From contig NZ_WHOL01000108.1 of NCBI RefSeq assembly GCF_009745975.1, positions 1 through 64,000 of the forward strand: 64,000 bases of DNA, written 5' to 3'. Shown here in pieces: positions 34,664 through 43,640 of this stretch. Positions within the stretch are counted from its first letter, which is position 1; every line of letters begins with the position of its first letter. Below the pieces are notes generated by a model, which ran no database searches, was not told where the DNA came from, and was given only the letters and a program-made list of their open reading frames with translations. The DNA is from Actinokineospora pegani (GTDB lineage: Bacteria > Actinomycetota > Actinomycetes > Mycobacteriales > Pseudonocardiaceae). Position numbers and translations under genes: made by a program.

Positions 34664-35667
34664 TCCCCGCCCCCGGGCTGGCCGATCTCGATCATGCGCT
34701 GCACCGCGCCGCGGGCGCGCTCGGCGGTGTCCGGGTCGACGTGCACCTCGTCGAGGCCCTCGCGCAGGCAGCGCAGCAGCGCCGCCGGGGTGATCATCTT
34801 CATGTAGGTGCACGAGGCGCGGTCGTTGACGGCCTTGAACTCGACGTCGGGCGCGGCCTTGCGGAGCTGGTGCAGCATGCCCACCTCGGTGGCCACCAGC
34901 ACCAACGTGGCCTTGGTCGCGCGCGCCTGGGTCACCATGTCGCCGGTCGAGAGGATCTTGACCTGCGCGCTGGGCACGATGCCCTCGCCCGCGAGGTAGA
35001 GCGCCGAGGTGGCGCAGCCGCACTCGGGGTGGATGAACAGGTCCGCGTCGGGGTTGGCCGCGGCGCGCTCGGCCAGCTCGGGGCCGTTGATGCCCGCGTG
35101 CACATGGCACTCCCCCGCCCAGATGTGCAGGTTCTCGCGACCGGTCTCGCGCTTGACGTGCGCGCCGAGGAACTGGTCGGGCAGGAAGAGCACCTCGCGG
35201 TCGGCCGGGATCGAGGCGACCACGTCGACGGCGTTGGACGAGGTGCAGCAGATGTCGGTCTCCGCCTTCACCTCGGCGGTGGTGTTCACGTAGGACACCA
35301 CGACGGCCCCGGGGTGCTCGGCCTTCCACTCGCGCAACTGCGCGCCGGTGATCGAGTCGGCCAGCGAGCAGCCCGCGCGCTCGTCGGGGATCAGGACCGT
35401 CTTGCCGGGGCTGAGGATCTTCGCGGTCTCGGCCATGAAGTGCACGCCGCAGAAGATGATGGTGGACGCGTCGCTGGTGGCCGCGATGCGGCTCAACGCC
35501 AGGGAGTCCCCGGTGTGGTCGGCGATGTCCTGGATCTCCGGGAGCTGGTAGTTGTGCGCCAGCAGGACGGCGTCGCGCCGCTCGGCCAGTCGACGCACCT
35601 CGTCGCGCCACGCGGCGTCCGCCTCCACCCCGCTGTGGGGCGTCAGGTCGATCGTCTCCGCGGTCAT
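34660..35667 (-). CDS. nadA: Quinolinate synthase
   Basis: 335 aa [4Fe-4S] enzyme condensing iminoaspartate with dihydroxyacetone phosphate. Three cluster cysteines are in [28 protein letters not shown] and [39 protein letters not shown] is the typical start, and [14 protein letters not shown] is near the end. It is the first gene of nadABC, 59 bp from the divergent nrtR. The palindrome at 35704-35726 lies 37-59 bp upstream of its start. Confidence 0.98.
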   Translation of the reverse strand: MTAETIDLTPHSGVEADAAWRDEVRRLAERRDAVLLAHNYQLPEIQDIADHTGDSLALSRIAATSDASTIIFCGVHFMAETAKILSPGKTVLIPDERAGCSLADSITGAQLREWKAEHPGAVVVSYVNTTAEVKAETDICCTSSNAVDVVASIPADREVLFLPDQFLGAHVKRETGRENLHIWAGECHVHAGINGPELAERAAANPDADLFIHPECGCATSALYLAGEGIVPSAQVKILSTGDMVTQARATKATLVLVATEVGMLHQLRKAAPDVEFKAVNDRASCTYMKMITPAALLRCLREGLDEVHVDPDTAERARGAVQRMIEIGQPGGGE

Positions 35668-35703
35668 GGGTCCTCCTCAGATGTCCGATTTCCGATTCGC
35701 CAG

Positions 35704-35726
35704 GTTTTCGCCTTAGAATCGAAAAC
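35704..35726. promoter_or_regulatory. NrtR palindrome between nadA and nrtR
   Basis: GTTTTCG (35704-35710) and CGAAAAC (35720-35726) form a perfect 7-bp dyad with a nine-base centre. It ends directly before the nrtR ATG and lies in the nadA promoter region. The arms resemble sites reported for mycobacterial NrtR (TTTTCG...CGAAAA type). It would repress both genes. Confidence 0.75.
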
Positions 35727-36419
35727 ATGGGCGATCGTACCACCGGCATCGGTCACGAAGTACTGGCCGCGGTCCTGCAAGTGAGGCAGGGAACACTGCG
35801 GGTCCTGCTCTGGCAGCGTGCTCTGGAGCCGCACTCGGGCCGGTGGTCGCTGCCCGGCGGCGCCCTGCCCGCCGACGAGGACGTGGAGACCTCCATCCGC
35901 CGCCAGCTCGCGGAGAAGGTCGACCTGGGGCAGGTGTCGCACGTGGAGCAGCTCGCGGTGTTCAGCGCAGTGGACCGGGTGCCGGGGCCGCGGGTGATCG
36001 GCACGGCGTTCCTGTGCCTGGTCCCCTCGCACCTGGACCCCGAGGTCCCCGAGGACACCTCCTGGCACCCGCTGGCCGACCTGCCCGCCACCGCGTTCGA
36101 CCACCGGGCGATCGCGCTGCGCGCCAGGGACCGCCTCCGCGCCAAGCTGTCCTACACCAACATCGGCTTCGCCCTGGCCCCGCCCGCGTTCACGATCTCG
36201 GCGCTGCGCGAGCTCTACTCGGGAGCGTTGGGCTACCGGGTCTCGGCGACCAACCTGCAGCGGGTGCTGACCCGGCGCGGTCTGCTCGAGCCGACCGGGT
36301 CGACGACCAAGCCGGGGCCTGCGGGCGGCAGGCCCGCGGCGCAGTTCCGGTTCGCCGATTCGCGGATGGCCGTCACCGACGCGTTCGCGGTGCTCAAACC
36401 GCCCGCGGACCAGCGCTGA
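35727..36419 (+). CDS. nrtR: NAD-biosynthesis regulator NrtR (Nudix domain plus winged helix)
   Basis: 230 aa. An N-terminal Nudix fold (about 1-150) has a degraded Nudix box, GGALPADEDVETSIRRQLAEKVDL: the catalytic REUxEE is RQLAEK, so hydrolysis is unlikely and the domain serves as an ADP-ribose/NAD sensor. A C-terminal winged helix (ISALRELYSGALGYRVSATNLQRVLTRRGLLEPTG) binds DNA. It is divergent from nadABC with a 23-bp palindrome in the gap. The arrangement matches Rv1593c-nadA in mycobacteria. Confidence 0.9.
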   Translation: MGDRTTGIGHEVLAAVLQVRQGTLRVLLWQRALEPHSGRWSLPGGALPADEDVETSIRRQLAEKVDLGQVSHVEQLAVFSAVDRVPGPRVIGTAFLCLVPSHLDPEVPEDTSWHPLADLPATAFDHRAIALRARDRLRAKLSYTNIGFALAPPAFTISALRELYSGALGYRVSATNLQRVLTRRGLLEPTGSTTKPGPAGGRPAAQFRFADSRMAVTDAFAVLKPPADQR

Positions 36420-36479
36420 GCGCACCCCGGCGCGGGGTATCGGACGGCGGAGCGGGCCACTTCGTCGTAGCGTGAGCGC

Positions 36480-37160
36480 GTGGCCGATTCGCTTCCGCTG
36501 TTCCCGCTTCAGGCGGTGCTGCTGCCCGGGGCGAACCTGCCGCTGCACGTCTTCGAGCCGCGCTACCGGCAGCTCACCATGGACATGATCAGCGGCAAGC
36601 TCCCGGACATGACCTTCGGGATCATCGCCCTGCGACCGTCGGTGGACCGCGAGGTCACCGAGGTCGACCAGCTCCACGCCGTCGGCTGCTCGGCGCGCCT
36701 GCGCGAGGCCGAGCGCCTGCCCGACGGGCGGTTCGACATCATCACCACCGGCGAGCGCCGCTTCCGACTGCTCGAACTGGACACCACGAGCGCCCCGTAC
36801 CTGATGGGCGCCGTCGAGTGGGTGCCCGACACCGAGCAGTCCACCGCGGCCGCCGAGTCGGTGTCCGCGCTGGCCGAATCCGCCCGCTCGGCGCACCGCC
36901 GCTACTGCACGGCCGCGTGGAAGAGCGAGGACTGGACCGAGCCCGCGGCCGACACCGACACCTGCCACCTGGCCCACCAGCTCGCCGCCGACTGCCTGCT
37001 GAGCCTCGACGACCGCCAGGACCTGCTCGAGGAAGTGCGCCCCCTGCACCGCCTCCGGATGGTCGGGCGGCTGCTCAACCGCGAGGCCGGGTTCCTCTCG
37101 GCGCTGCGCGCGGTCCCCGCCCCACCCGCCCACTTCACCGACCCGATCAACCTCAACTGA
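36480..37160 (+). CDS. LON N-terminal (substrate-binding) domain protein
   Basis: 226 aa standing alone as a Lon-N domain: LPLFPLQAVLLPGANLPLHVFEPRYRQL, GCSARLREAERLPDGRFDIITTGERRFRLLELD. There is no ATPase or protease domain. Such proteins are common in actinobacteria; the function is unknown, perhaps in substrate selection or ribosome/protein quality control. The GTG start at 36480 is 60 bp after nrtR and could be co-transcribed. It converges with the DUF2567 gene. Confidence 0.85.
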   Translation: MADSLPLFPLQAVLLPGANLPLHVFEPRYRQLTMDMISGKLPDMTFGIIALRPSVDREVTEVDQLHAVGCSARLREAERLPDGRFDIITTGERRFRLLELDTTSAPYLMGAVEWVPDTEQSTAAAESVSALAESARSAHRRYCTAAWKSEDWTEPAADTDTCHLAHQLAADCLLSLDDRQDLLEEVRPLHRLRMVGRLLNREAGFLSALRAVPAPPAHFTDPINLN

Positions 37161-37170
37161 GCCGGGCGGT

Positions 37171-37770
37171 TCAGCCCAGGCGGCGGCCGAGGTCGTCCAT
37201 GCCGTTCCAGGCGGCGGCGACGGCGTAAGCGAGGGCGGCGGCGAAGGGCCAGGCGACGAAGGCCCAGCCGGACTCGATGCGCGGCGCCAGGACCACCACG
37301 TCGCCGACCGCGGGCGCCGCGGGCAGCGGGTGCGCCGCGCCCGCCCAGGAGACGCCGACGCGCAGGGCGAGCCAGCCCGCGAGGGCGGACCCGAGGACGG
37401 CGGCGGCGAGGAAGACCGGGCCCCGGCGCTCGCGGACGGCCCAGACCGCCGCGCCGGTCACCAGGCCCGCGCCCAGCGACAGCAGGACGAACAGCACCAG
37501 CCCGTCGAAGCGGTGGTAGCTCTGCGTGGAGAAGGACGCGACCCGGCCGCCGTCGAGGACCTGGACGACCTGCTCCGGGGCCAGCCGCGACCAGGCGAAC
37601 CCCAGGGCGAGGCCGACCAGCGCGATCACGCCGAGGACCCCGACCGCGGGCACCAGGTCGCGGCGGACGACGACGCGGGGGCGCGGGTGCGGCGGGGGCC
37701 AGCCGTGGCCGAAGTCCTGCGCCACGGGGTGTCGGGCCACGTCGCGGCCGGTGACCTCGTAGTCCGCCAC
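37171..37770 (-). CDS. DUF2567 membrane protein (Rv1591 type)
   Basis: 199 aa with four hydrophobic helices: VPAVGVLGVIALVGLALGF, LVLFVLLSLGAGLVTGAAV, VFLAAAVLGSALAGWLALR and WAFVAWPFAAALAYAVAAAW. The extracellular part between helices 1 and 2 has LAPEQVVQVLDGG. It sits beside bsaP/bioB, as in mycobacteria. Function unknown. GTG 37770 is used because the N-terminus there is cytosolic and polar. Confidence 0.8.
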   Translation of the reverse strand: MADYEVTGRDVARHPVAQDFGHGWPPPHPRPRVVVRRDLVPAVGVLGVIALVGLALGFAWSRLAPEQVVQVLDGGRVASFSTQSYHRFDGLVLFVLLSLGAGLVTGAAVWAVRERRGPVFLAAAVLGSALAGWLALRVGVSWAGAAHPLPAAPAVGDVVVLAPRIESGWAFVAWPFAAALAYAVAAAWNGMDDLGRRLG

Positions 37771-37826
37771 GCGCGTTCCTCCCGGGTTCCGGGTCCGCCC
37801 GGAGCGGCGGACCCGATCACCCGAGA

Positions 37827-38030
37827 CTAGTCGGTCATGGCGGGCACACCCGCGCTGGTCAGCTCGCCGTGTCGACTGCACCGCGCGGACCAGCCCGCGG
37901 GCGTCACCTGCACGACCATCCGCCTGGCGCACTCGGCGCAGTACCTCGGTGGCTCCAGCGCGGCGCGCCCGCCGCGGCAGGGCAGGTGGTCGCCCGCCGC
38001 GGAGGGCTTGCCGCAGTGCACGCAGTACAC
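37827..38030 (-). CDS. bsaP: Biotin synthase auxiliary protein
   Basis: 67 aa, Cys-rich: Cys3 and Cys6 (YCVHCGKP), Cys18, Cys31 and Cys34 (YCAECARRM) and Cys51, with His15 and His54, consistent with metal binding. It belongs to the small actinobacterial protein (Rv1590 type) that biotin synthase needs for conversion of dethiobiotin, probably by protecting or supplying the auxiliary Fe-S cluster. The GTG at 38030 is 17 bp after the bioB stop with GGGAGC before it. Confidence 0.85.
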   Translation of the reverse strand: MYCVHCGKPSAAGDHLPCRGGRAALEPPRYCAECARRMVVQVTPAGWSARCSRHGELTSAGVPAMTD

Positions 38031-38046
38031 GGTGTGTCGCTCCCGG

Positions 38047-39084
38047 TCAGATGGTGTCGCTGATGGCCTTGATCGGCATCTTGAGGCCCTCGAGCATGTC
38101 GAGGTCCTGCTGCGCCGGGCGGCCCAGGTTGGTCAGGTAGTTGCCGACGATGATCGCGTTGACCCCGCCCAGCATCCCCTTCTCGGCGCCGAGGTCGCCC
38201 AGGGTCAGCTCACGACCACCCGCGAAGCGCAGCATGGTGCGCGGCATGGCCAGCCGGAACGCGGCGACGATCTTGAGCGCCTCGCGGCCGCCGATCGGCT
38301 CGTGGTCCTCGTAGGGGGTGCCCGGCTGCGGGATCAGGAAGTTCATCGGGACCTCGTGCGGGTCCAGTTCGGCCAGTTGCACCGCGAACTCGGCGCGCTG
38401 CTCCTCGGTCTCGCCCATGCCCAGGATGCCGCCGGAGCAGACCTCCATGCCCGCCTCGGCCACCATCCGCAGGGTGTCCCAGCGCTCCTCCCAGGAGTGC
38501 GTGGTGACCACGTTGGCGAAGTTCGAGCGCGCGGTCTCGAGGTTGTGGTTGTAGCGGTGCACGCCCATCGCGACCAGCTCGTCGACCTGCTCCTGGGTGA
38601 GCATGCCCAGCGAGCAGGCGATCTGGATGTCGTTGCCGTCCTCGCGGATGGCCTTGACCCCGTCGCGCACCTGCGAGAGCAGCCGCTTGTCCGGGCCGCG
38701 CACGGCGGCGACGATGCAGAACTCGGTCGCGCCGGTGGCCTTGGTCTGGCGGGCGGCCTTGACCAGGCCGGGGATGTCCAGCCAGGCCGAGCGCACGGGG
38801 GTGGGGAAGCGCCCGGACTGCGAGCAGAAGTGGCAGTCCTCCGGGCAGCCGCCGGTCTTGAGGCTGACGATGCCCTCGACCTCGACCTCGGGCCCGCACC
38901 AGCGCATGCGCACGTCGTGGGCCAGGGCCAGCAGGTCGTCCAGGCGGTCGTCGGCCAGGCGCAGGACGGCCAGCACCTGCTCCTCGGCGAGGCCGACGCC
39001 GCGCTCGAGGACCTGCTCGCGCGCGATGGCGAGGATGTCCCCGGCGAGGTTGGCGTCCTGCGTGCGCTCGGCGGCTGCCGTCAC
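38047..39084 (-). CDS. bioB: Biotin synthase
   Basis: 345 aa radical-SAM enzyme inserting sulfur into dethiobiotin. The [4Fe-4S] cluster cysteines are Cys80, Cys84 and Cys87 ([14 protein letters not shown]); [31 protein letters not shown] and [30 protein letters not shown] are family landmarks. GTG 39084 has AGGAGGAACACC before it, a very good ribosome site. A 78-bp gap separates it from bioD. Confidence 0.98.
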   Translation of the reverse strand: MTAAAERTQDANLAGDILAIAREQVLERGVGLAEEQVLAVLRLADDRLDDLLALAHDVRMRWCGPEVEVEGIVSLKTGGCPEDCHFCSQSGRFPTPVRSAWLDIPGLVKAARQTKATGATEFCIVAAVRGPDKRLLSQVRDGVKAIREDGNDIQIACSLGMLTQEQVDELVAMGVHRYNHNLETARSNFANVVTTHSWEERWDTLRMVAEAGMEVCSGGILGMGETEEQRAEFAVQLAELDPHEVPMNFLIPQPGTPYEDHEPIGGREALKIVAAFRLAMPRTMLRFAGGRELTLGDLGAEKGMLGGVNAIIVGNYLTNLGRPAQQDLDMLEGLKMPIKAISDTI

Positions 39085-39162
39085 GGTGTTCCTCCTCGAA
39101 CTGCGTGTGCTTTCCGAGAGGACAGTGTGCCGCATGCTTCCGCCATGACCGAGCGAGGAATC

Positions 39163-39888
39163 TCACCCCCGCCGGTCGGCGACCTCCTTGGCGAACCGCT
39201 CGGCGTCGAACTCCCCGCCCAGGACCGGCCCCAGCCAGCGTCGCGCCCCCTCGGCGAAGGCCGCCCCGTCCAGGCGCCCCACCCCCTCGGGCACCACCCC
39301 GACCAGCGGCGCCCCGGTGACCGACGGCAGGTCGTCGAGGTTGCACCGCGCGGCCAGGTCCGGCTCGGCGGGCCAGGCCCCGACGACCAGCCCGGCGCAG
39401 GCGATCCCCCGGGTGCGCAGCGCCTCGGTGGTGAGCGCGGCGGTGTTGAGCACCCCCAGCCCCGCCGTGGCCACGACGAGCACGGGGGCGTGCAACGACC
39501 AGGCGACGTCGGCCAGCGTCCCGCCGTCGGGGTCGAACCGGACGAGCAGCCCGCCCGCCCCCTCGACCAGCACCAGGTCGTGGTCGACGGCCAACCCCGC
39601 CGCGGCGGCCGCCACCTCGGAGGGCCGCACCGGCGGCATCCCCACCCGCCGCGCGGCCGTTTCAGGGGCCAGCGGATCAGGGAAGCGCCGCAGCTCCGCG
39701 GTCGTGACCTCGCCCGCGAGCGCGACCACGTCGGCCAGGTCCCCGGGCTCCCCCGGCGCCACACCGGTCTGCGCGGGCTTGAGCACGGCCACCCGCCGCC
39801 CCGCCCCGACCGCCAGCGCGGCGACGGCGGCCGTGACCACGGTCTTGCCGACATCGGTACCTGTCCCGCTGATCACCAGCACAGTCAC
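39163..39888 (-). CDS. bioD: Dethiobiotin synthetase
   Basis: 241 aa from the GTG at 39888; a TTG nine bases upstream and a GTG six bases downstream are possible. The ATP-binding P-loop is [17 protein letters not shown], with LKPAQTG and [14 protein letters not shown]. It closes the ureido ring of dethiobiotin with CO2. It is separated from bioA by about 160 bp that contain no gene. Confidence 0.95.
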   Translation of the reverse strand: MTVLVISGTGTDVGKTVVTAAVAALAVGAGRRVAVLKPAQTGVAPGEPGDLADVVALAGEVTTAELRRFPDPLAPETAARRVGMPPVRPSEVAAAAAGLAVDHDLVLVEGAGGLLVRFDPDGGTLADVAWSLHAPVLVVATAGLGVLNTAALTTEALRTRGIACAGLVVGAWPAEPDLAARCNLDDLPSVTGAPLVGVVPEGVGRLDGAAFAEGARRWLGPVLGGEFDAERFAKEVADRRG

Positions 39889-40054
39889 GGTGACCAAGGC
39901 TAGCCCCGACCCCCACCGCGCAGGTCACGACCCAACACACAGCACGACAACCCTGTGGACAACCCCACCGCGCTGGACGGTCCTTGTCGGTGCCCCTCGG
40001 TAACGTGGAAATCGGGGGTCCCCAGGTGCGGATGATCTTGGTTGGCGGGCGGGA

Positions 40055-41323
40055 TCAGCCCGCCGCGGCGGCGGCCAGGACCCCGGCGGTGATGGCGGCG
40101 ATGTCCTCGGTGGTGCTGATGAACGGCGGCATCGTGTAGATGAGGTCCCGGAAGGGACGCAGCCAGACACCCTCCCCCACAGCGGCGGCGGTAGCCGCGG
40201 CCATGTCGATCTCGTGGTCCAGTTGCACAACGCCGATAGCGCCCAGGACCCGAACATCGCGAACGCCGCCGAGGGCCCGGGCCGGGGCGAGGCCGTGGGC
40301 CAGTTCGCCTTCGATGCGGGAGACCACGGCGCGCCAATCGCCCGCGAGCAGCAGGTCAATGGAAGCGCCCGCGACCGCGCAGGCCAGGGGGTTGCCCATG
40401 AACGTGGGACCGTGCGCGAGCACGGGGACCTCCCCCTGGCTGATGCCCTCGGCCACCCGGGAGGTGCACAGGGTGGCGGCGAGGGTCAGGTACCCGCCGG
40501 TCAGGGCCTTGCCGACGCACATCACGTCGGGGCTGACGCCCGCGTGGTCGGCGGCGAACAGCTCGCCGGTGCGGCCGAAGCCGGTGGCGATCTCGTCGAA
40601 GACCAGCAGCACGTCGTGGGTGAGGCACAGCTCGCGCAGGACGTGCAGGTACCGCGGGTCGTGGAAGCGCATGCCGCCCGTGCCCTGCACGACCGGCTCG
40701 ACGATGACGGCGGCGAGCTCGTCGGCGTGGGTCTCGATGACCTCGGCGAGGTGGGCGACGTAGTCGTGCTCGACGTCGCGCGGCGGTGCGTCGGCGAAGA
40801 CCTGGACGGGCAGCACGCCGCGCCACAGGCTGTGCATGCCGCCGTCGGGGTCGCACACGCTCATCGGGTGGAAGGTGTCGCCGTGGTAGCCGCCGCGCCA
40901 GGTCAGCAGCTTGGTCTTGCCCTGCCTGCCGATCGACCGCCAGTACTGCAGGCACATCTTGATGGCGACCTCGACGCTGACCGAGCCGGAGTCGGCGAGA
41001 AACACGTGCCGCAGCGGCTCGGGGGTGATGTCGACGAGCCGCTTGGCCAGCGCGACCGCGGGTTCGTGGGTCAGGCCGCCGAACATGACGTGGCTCATGG
41101 TGTCCGCCTGGGACTTGAGCGCGGCGTCGAGCACCGGGTTGCGGTAGCCGTGGATCGCCGCCCACCACGACGACATGCCGTCGACGAGCTCGCGGCCGTC
41201 GGCCAGGGTGAGCCGGACGCCCCGCGCGCCCGCCACCACGAGCGGGTCCTGCCTGCCGGGCATCGGCCCGTAGGGGTGCCAGACGTGGGCTCGGTCGAGG
41301 GCGATCAGCTCGTCGGGGGTCAC
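40055..41323 (-). CDS. bioA: Adenosylmethionine-8-amino-7-oxononanoate aminotransferase
   Basis: 422 aa, PLP fold I. It makes DAPA from KAPA using SAM as amino donor. HPYGPMPG and [14 protein letters not shown] are the substrate-binding signature, [12 protein letters not shown] a further match, [14 protein letters not shown] carries the PLP-stabilising Asp and [17 protein letters not shown] the PLP lysine. GTG 41323 is used. bioF (KAPA synthase) is not found between bioA and bioD, unlike the mycobacterial bioA-bioF-bioD order. Confidence 0.97.
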   Translation of the reverse strand: MTPDELIALDRAHVWHPYGPMPGRQDPLVVAGARGVRLTLADGRELVDGMSSWWAAIHGYRNPVLDAALKSQADTMSHVMFGGLTHEPAVALAKRLVDITPEPLRHVFLADSGSVSVEVAIKMCLQYWRSIGRQGKTKLLTWRGGYHGDTFHPMSVCDPDGGMHSLWRGVLPVQVFADAPPRDVEHDYVAHLAEVIETHADELAAVIVEPVVQGTGGMRFHDPRYLHVLRELCLTHDVLLVFDEIATGFGRTGELFAADHAGVSPDVMCVGKALTGGYLTLAATLCTSRVAEGISQGEVPVLAHGPTFMGNPLACAVAGASIDLLLAGDWRAVVSRIEGELAHGLAPARALGGVRDVRVLGAIGVVQLDHEIDMAAATAAAVGEGVWLRPFRDLIYTMPPFISTTEDIAAITAGVLAAAAAG

Positions 41324-41359
41324 CAGCGGAGCCTAGGCCACCCGCTCCGGAGTGGACGC

Positions 41360-42109
41360 TCAGCCCGGCGAGCCCTCCACGCCCTCCACGCCCGCGAGTT
41401 CCTTGCGGCGCGCCACGAGGCGGGCGATCTCGCGGCCGTGGTCGGTGGGCACGATCCACTGGCCGGGCGGGACGGTGATGCGCACGGCCGGGCCCGGGGT
41501 GACGGTGACCCGCAGCTCCCCCACCCCCGGCACCTCGAGCGTGGCCCGCCGCGACACCAGGATCTGCTCCACCGCGCCGACGCCGCTGAGCGCGACCATG
41601 GGGCGCACCAGCCGGAAGCGGCCGCGCGAGCCCGCGAGGGTGATCCGGTCGTGGCCCACCAGCAGCTCCAGGCCCCTGGCCCCGCGCGCCTGCCACGGCA
41701 CCTCGACCCGCGAGTCGGCCAGCTCCGGCGTGTAGGGCTCCAGGACCCGCCTGCGCGCGTCGCGGGCCAGGTAGAAGGCCCCCGCGCCCAGTGCCAGCGC
41801 GGCGGCGGGCGCCAGCGGCCACGCGGTGACCAGTCCGATGTGCACACCCGAGACCCCGGCGGCCACGGCGGCGGCGGGCGGCCAGCGGCGCGGGCGCAGC
41901 ACGCGGGAGCGCAGGTACCCGATCGTGGCGAAGGCGACCAGGACGGGCACGGCGATCGCCTCGAGCGGGGCGCCCGCCAGGAAGGTGACCAGCGCCGCGA
42001 CCACCGGGGCGACCAGTGCCAGCGCGGCGAGGTGCGGGCGGACAGCGCGCAGCCGCGCCTCGACCACACCGCGCTTCGCTTGTTCCGCCTGCCCCCGCAC
42101 GCCGGTCAC
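41360..42109 (-). CDS. Membrane protein of unknown function
   Basis: 249 aa. Residues 1-25 are basic, then two hydrophobic pairs (HLAALALVAPVVAALVTFL, AVPVLVAFATIGYL; AAAVAAGVSGVHIGLVTAW, AAALALGAGAFYLA). The last 130 residues are soluble and beta-like, with PWQARGARGLELLVGHDRITL and VTVTPGPAVRITVPPGQWIVPTDHG. It was not recognised. The GTG at 42109 overlaps one arm of a 9-bp inverted repeat. Confidence 0.7.
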   Translation of the reverse strand: MTGVRGQAEQAKRGVVEARLRAVRPHLAALALVAPVVAALVTFLAGAPLEAIAVPVLVAFATIGYLRSRVLRPRRWPPAAAVAAGVSGVHIGLVTAWPLAPAAALALGAGAFYLARDARRRVLEPYTPELADSRVEVPWQARGARGLELLVGHDRITLAGSRGRFRLVRPMVALSGVGAVEQILVSRRATLEVPGVGELRVTVTPGPAVRITVPPGQWIVPTDHGREIARLVARRKELAGVEGVEGSPG

Positions 42110-42144
42110 GTTATCCGACCGACTTGGCGGTTCGCCGGATAACG
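42109..42144. promoter_or_regulatory. 9-bp inverted repeat at the start of the membrane-protein gene
   Basis: CGTTATCCG (42109-42117) and CGGATAACG (42136-42144) form a perfect dyad with an 18-base centre. The left arm covers the GTG start. It could be an operator or an RNA hairpin that controls translation. Confidence 0.45.
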
Positions 42145-42169
42145 GACCTCGCCACGCCCGCGTTTTCGC

Positions 42170-42219
42170 GACCGCTGCCTTTGGACCGTGTCGCGGGACA
42201 CGGTCCGGAGGCAGCGGTC
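42170..42219 (-). terminator. 23-bp hairpin terminator after the second P450 gene
   Basis: An 11-bp and a 10-bp perfect stem separated by two T/G pairs (G-U in RNA on one strand), 42170-42192 with 42197-42219, loop GCGG. It lies 131 bp after the P450 stop and upstream of the membrane-protein gene. There is no T-run, as usual in actinomycetes. Confidence 0.75.
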
Positions 42220-42349
42220 AGCGTGGTCGCGCCGCGCGGACCACGCGGGGCGTCGCGCCGGAGATGTCGGCGCGGGCCCCGGAGCGGCGCACCTGGCAGA
42301 GCCGGGGGAACACGCCCGCCAGGTGGTCGGGCACGGTTCGGCCCAGCAC

Positions 42350-43570
42350 TCAGCGCAGGCGGACCGGCAACCGCTCCAACCCGCGCACCAGCGTGCTCTC
42401 CCGCCAGCCCAGCTCCTCCGGCGGCGCGGCCAGCGCCAGCGCGGGGAACCGGTCCAGCAGCCTGCCGATCGCCGTGGCGCCCTCCAACCGGGCCAGCGCG
42501 GCGCCGACGCAGTAGTGGATGCCGTGCCCGAAGGCCAGGTGCGGCGCCTGCGGGCGGGTGATGTCGAGCCGGTCGGGGTCGGGGGTGTGCGCGGGGTCGC
42601 GGTTGGCGGAGGCGAGACTGACGAACAGGAACTCCCCCGCCGGGACCCGCACGTCGCCGAGGGTGAGCGGTGCGGTGGTGTAGCGCAGGGTGGCGATGTT
42701 GATGGGCCCCTCGTGGCGCAGGAACTCCTCGACCGCGGCGGGCATCAACGCCGGATCGGCGCGCAGCGCGGCGAGCTGGTCGGGGTTGCGCAGCAAGTTC
42801 AGCACCCCGTTGCCGATGAGGTTGACCGTCGTCTCGTGCCCGGCGATGAGCAGCAGGAACGCCATCCCGATCAGCTCCGGGTGGCTGAGCCGGTCGCCGT
42901 CCTCCTGCGCCTCGACCAGCGCGGAGAGCAGGTCGTCGGTGGGGTTGGCGCGCTTGGCCTCGACCAGCTCGGCCAGGTACGCGCCCATCGCGTCGGCCGC
43001 GGCCCGGACGTCGGTGCCCCGGCCGTTGGTGATGAGGGTCGTCGACCAGGAGCGGAAGTCGTCGCGGTCCATCTCCGGCACGCCGAGCAGCTCGCAGATG
43101 ACGGTGATCGGCAGCGGGAACGCGTAGTCGTCGAGCAGGTCCACGCTCTCCCGGGCCGCCATCGCGTCGAGCAGCTCGTCGGCGATGGCCTCGACCCTGC
43201 CCCGCAGCTTCGCCACGACCCGGCCGGTGAACGCCCGGGTGACCAGCTTGCGCAGCCGGGTGTGGTCGGGCGGGTCGGTGTTGAGCATGTGCGAGGTCAG
43301 TTCCTCGCTGTAGGGCTGCGGGGGGTTGCCGGTGGTGCCGTGGCGCTGCATCAGCTCGCCGAACCCACGCACGTCCTTGCTGACCGTCGGGTCGGCCAGC
43401 GCCACCTTCGCGTCGTCGTAGCGGGTGACCAGCCACCCGTGGAACCCGCGCGGGAACAGTGCCCTGCGCACTGGACCCACCTCGCGCAGCCGCGCGTGCA
43501 CCAGGTGCGGGTCCCGGAAGTACTCCTGGGAGTCCAGTCGCACCACGCCATCGCCGTCCAGCACTGTCAT
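42350..43570 (-). CDS. Cytochrome P450 (CYP107-like, soluble)
   Basis: 406 aa. I-helix LLIAGHETTVNLIG, ExxR in EEFLRHEG, heme ligand in FGHGIHYCVGAALARLE. The N-terminal LFPRGFHGWLVTRYDDAKVAL and DPPDHTRLRKLV match the actinobacterial soluble class used for secondary metabolites or xenobiotics. ATG 43570 is used. A strong 23-bp palindrome lies 13-35 bp upstream. Its C-terminus is very similar to the decayed fragment at 43641-43760, so the two are probably related by duplication. No ferredoxin gene is near. Confidence 0.93.
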   Translation of the reverse strand: MTVLDGDGVVRLDSQEYFRDPHLVHARLREVGPVRRALFPRGFHGWLVTRYDDAKVALADPTVSKDVRGFGELMQRHGTTGNPPQPYSEELTSHMLNTDPPDHTRLRKLVTRAFTGRVVAKLRGRVEAIADELLDAMAARESVDLLDDYAFPLPITVICELLGVPEMDRDDFRSWSTTLITNGRGTDVRAAADAMGAYLAELVEAKRANPTDDLLSALVEAQEDGDRLSHPELIGMAFLLLIAGHETTVNLIGNGVLNLLRNPDQLAALRADPALMPAAVEEFLRHEGPINIATLRYTTAPLTLGDVRVPAGEFLFVSLASANRDPAHTPDPDRLDITRPQAPHLAFGHGIHYCVGAALARLEGATAIGRLLDRFPALALAAPPEELGWRESTLVRGLERLPVRLR

Positions 43571-43582
43571 ATTCGTCCCCTC

Positions 43583-43605
43583 GGTGGTGAACCCCGTTCA
43601 CCACC
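43583..43605. promoter_or_regulatory. 23-bp palindrome upstream of the second P450 gene
   Basis: GGTGGTGAAC, centre CCC, GTTCACCACC: a perfect 10-bp dyad. It sits 13-35 bp upstream of the P450 ATG, where a repressor would block transcription. No regulator gene adjoins it, so the binding protein is encoded elsewhere. Confidence 0.7.
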
Positions 43606-43640
43606 ACCGTACCGGGTCGAGCGGTGACCCAGCGTGAGGA

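Noticed and set aside
32165-39962. Replication origin suggested by three TGTGGACA sites
   Set aside because: Only three sites spread over 8 kb, and no dnaA, dnaN or AT-rich unwinding region lies nearby.
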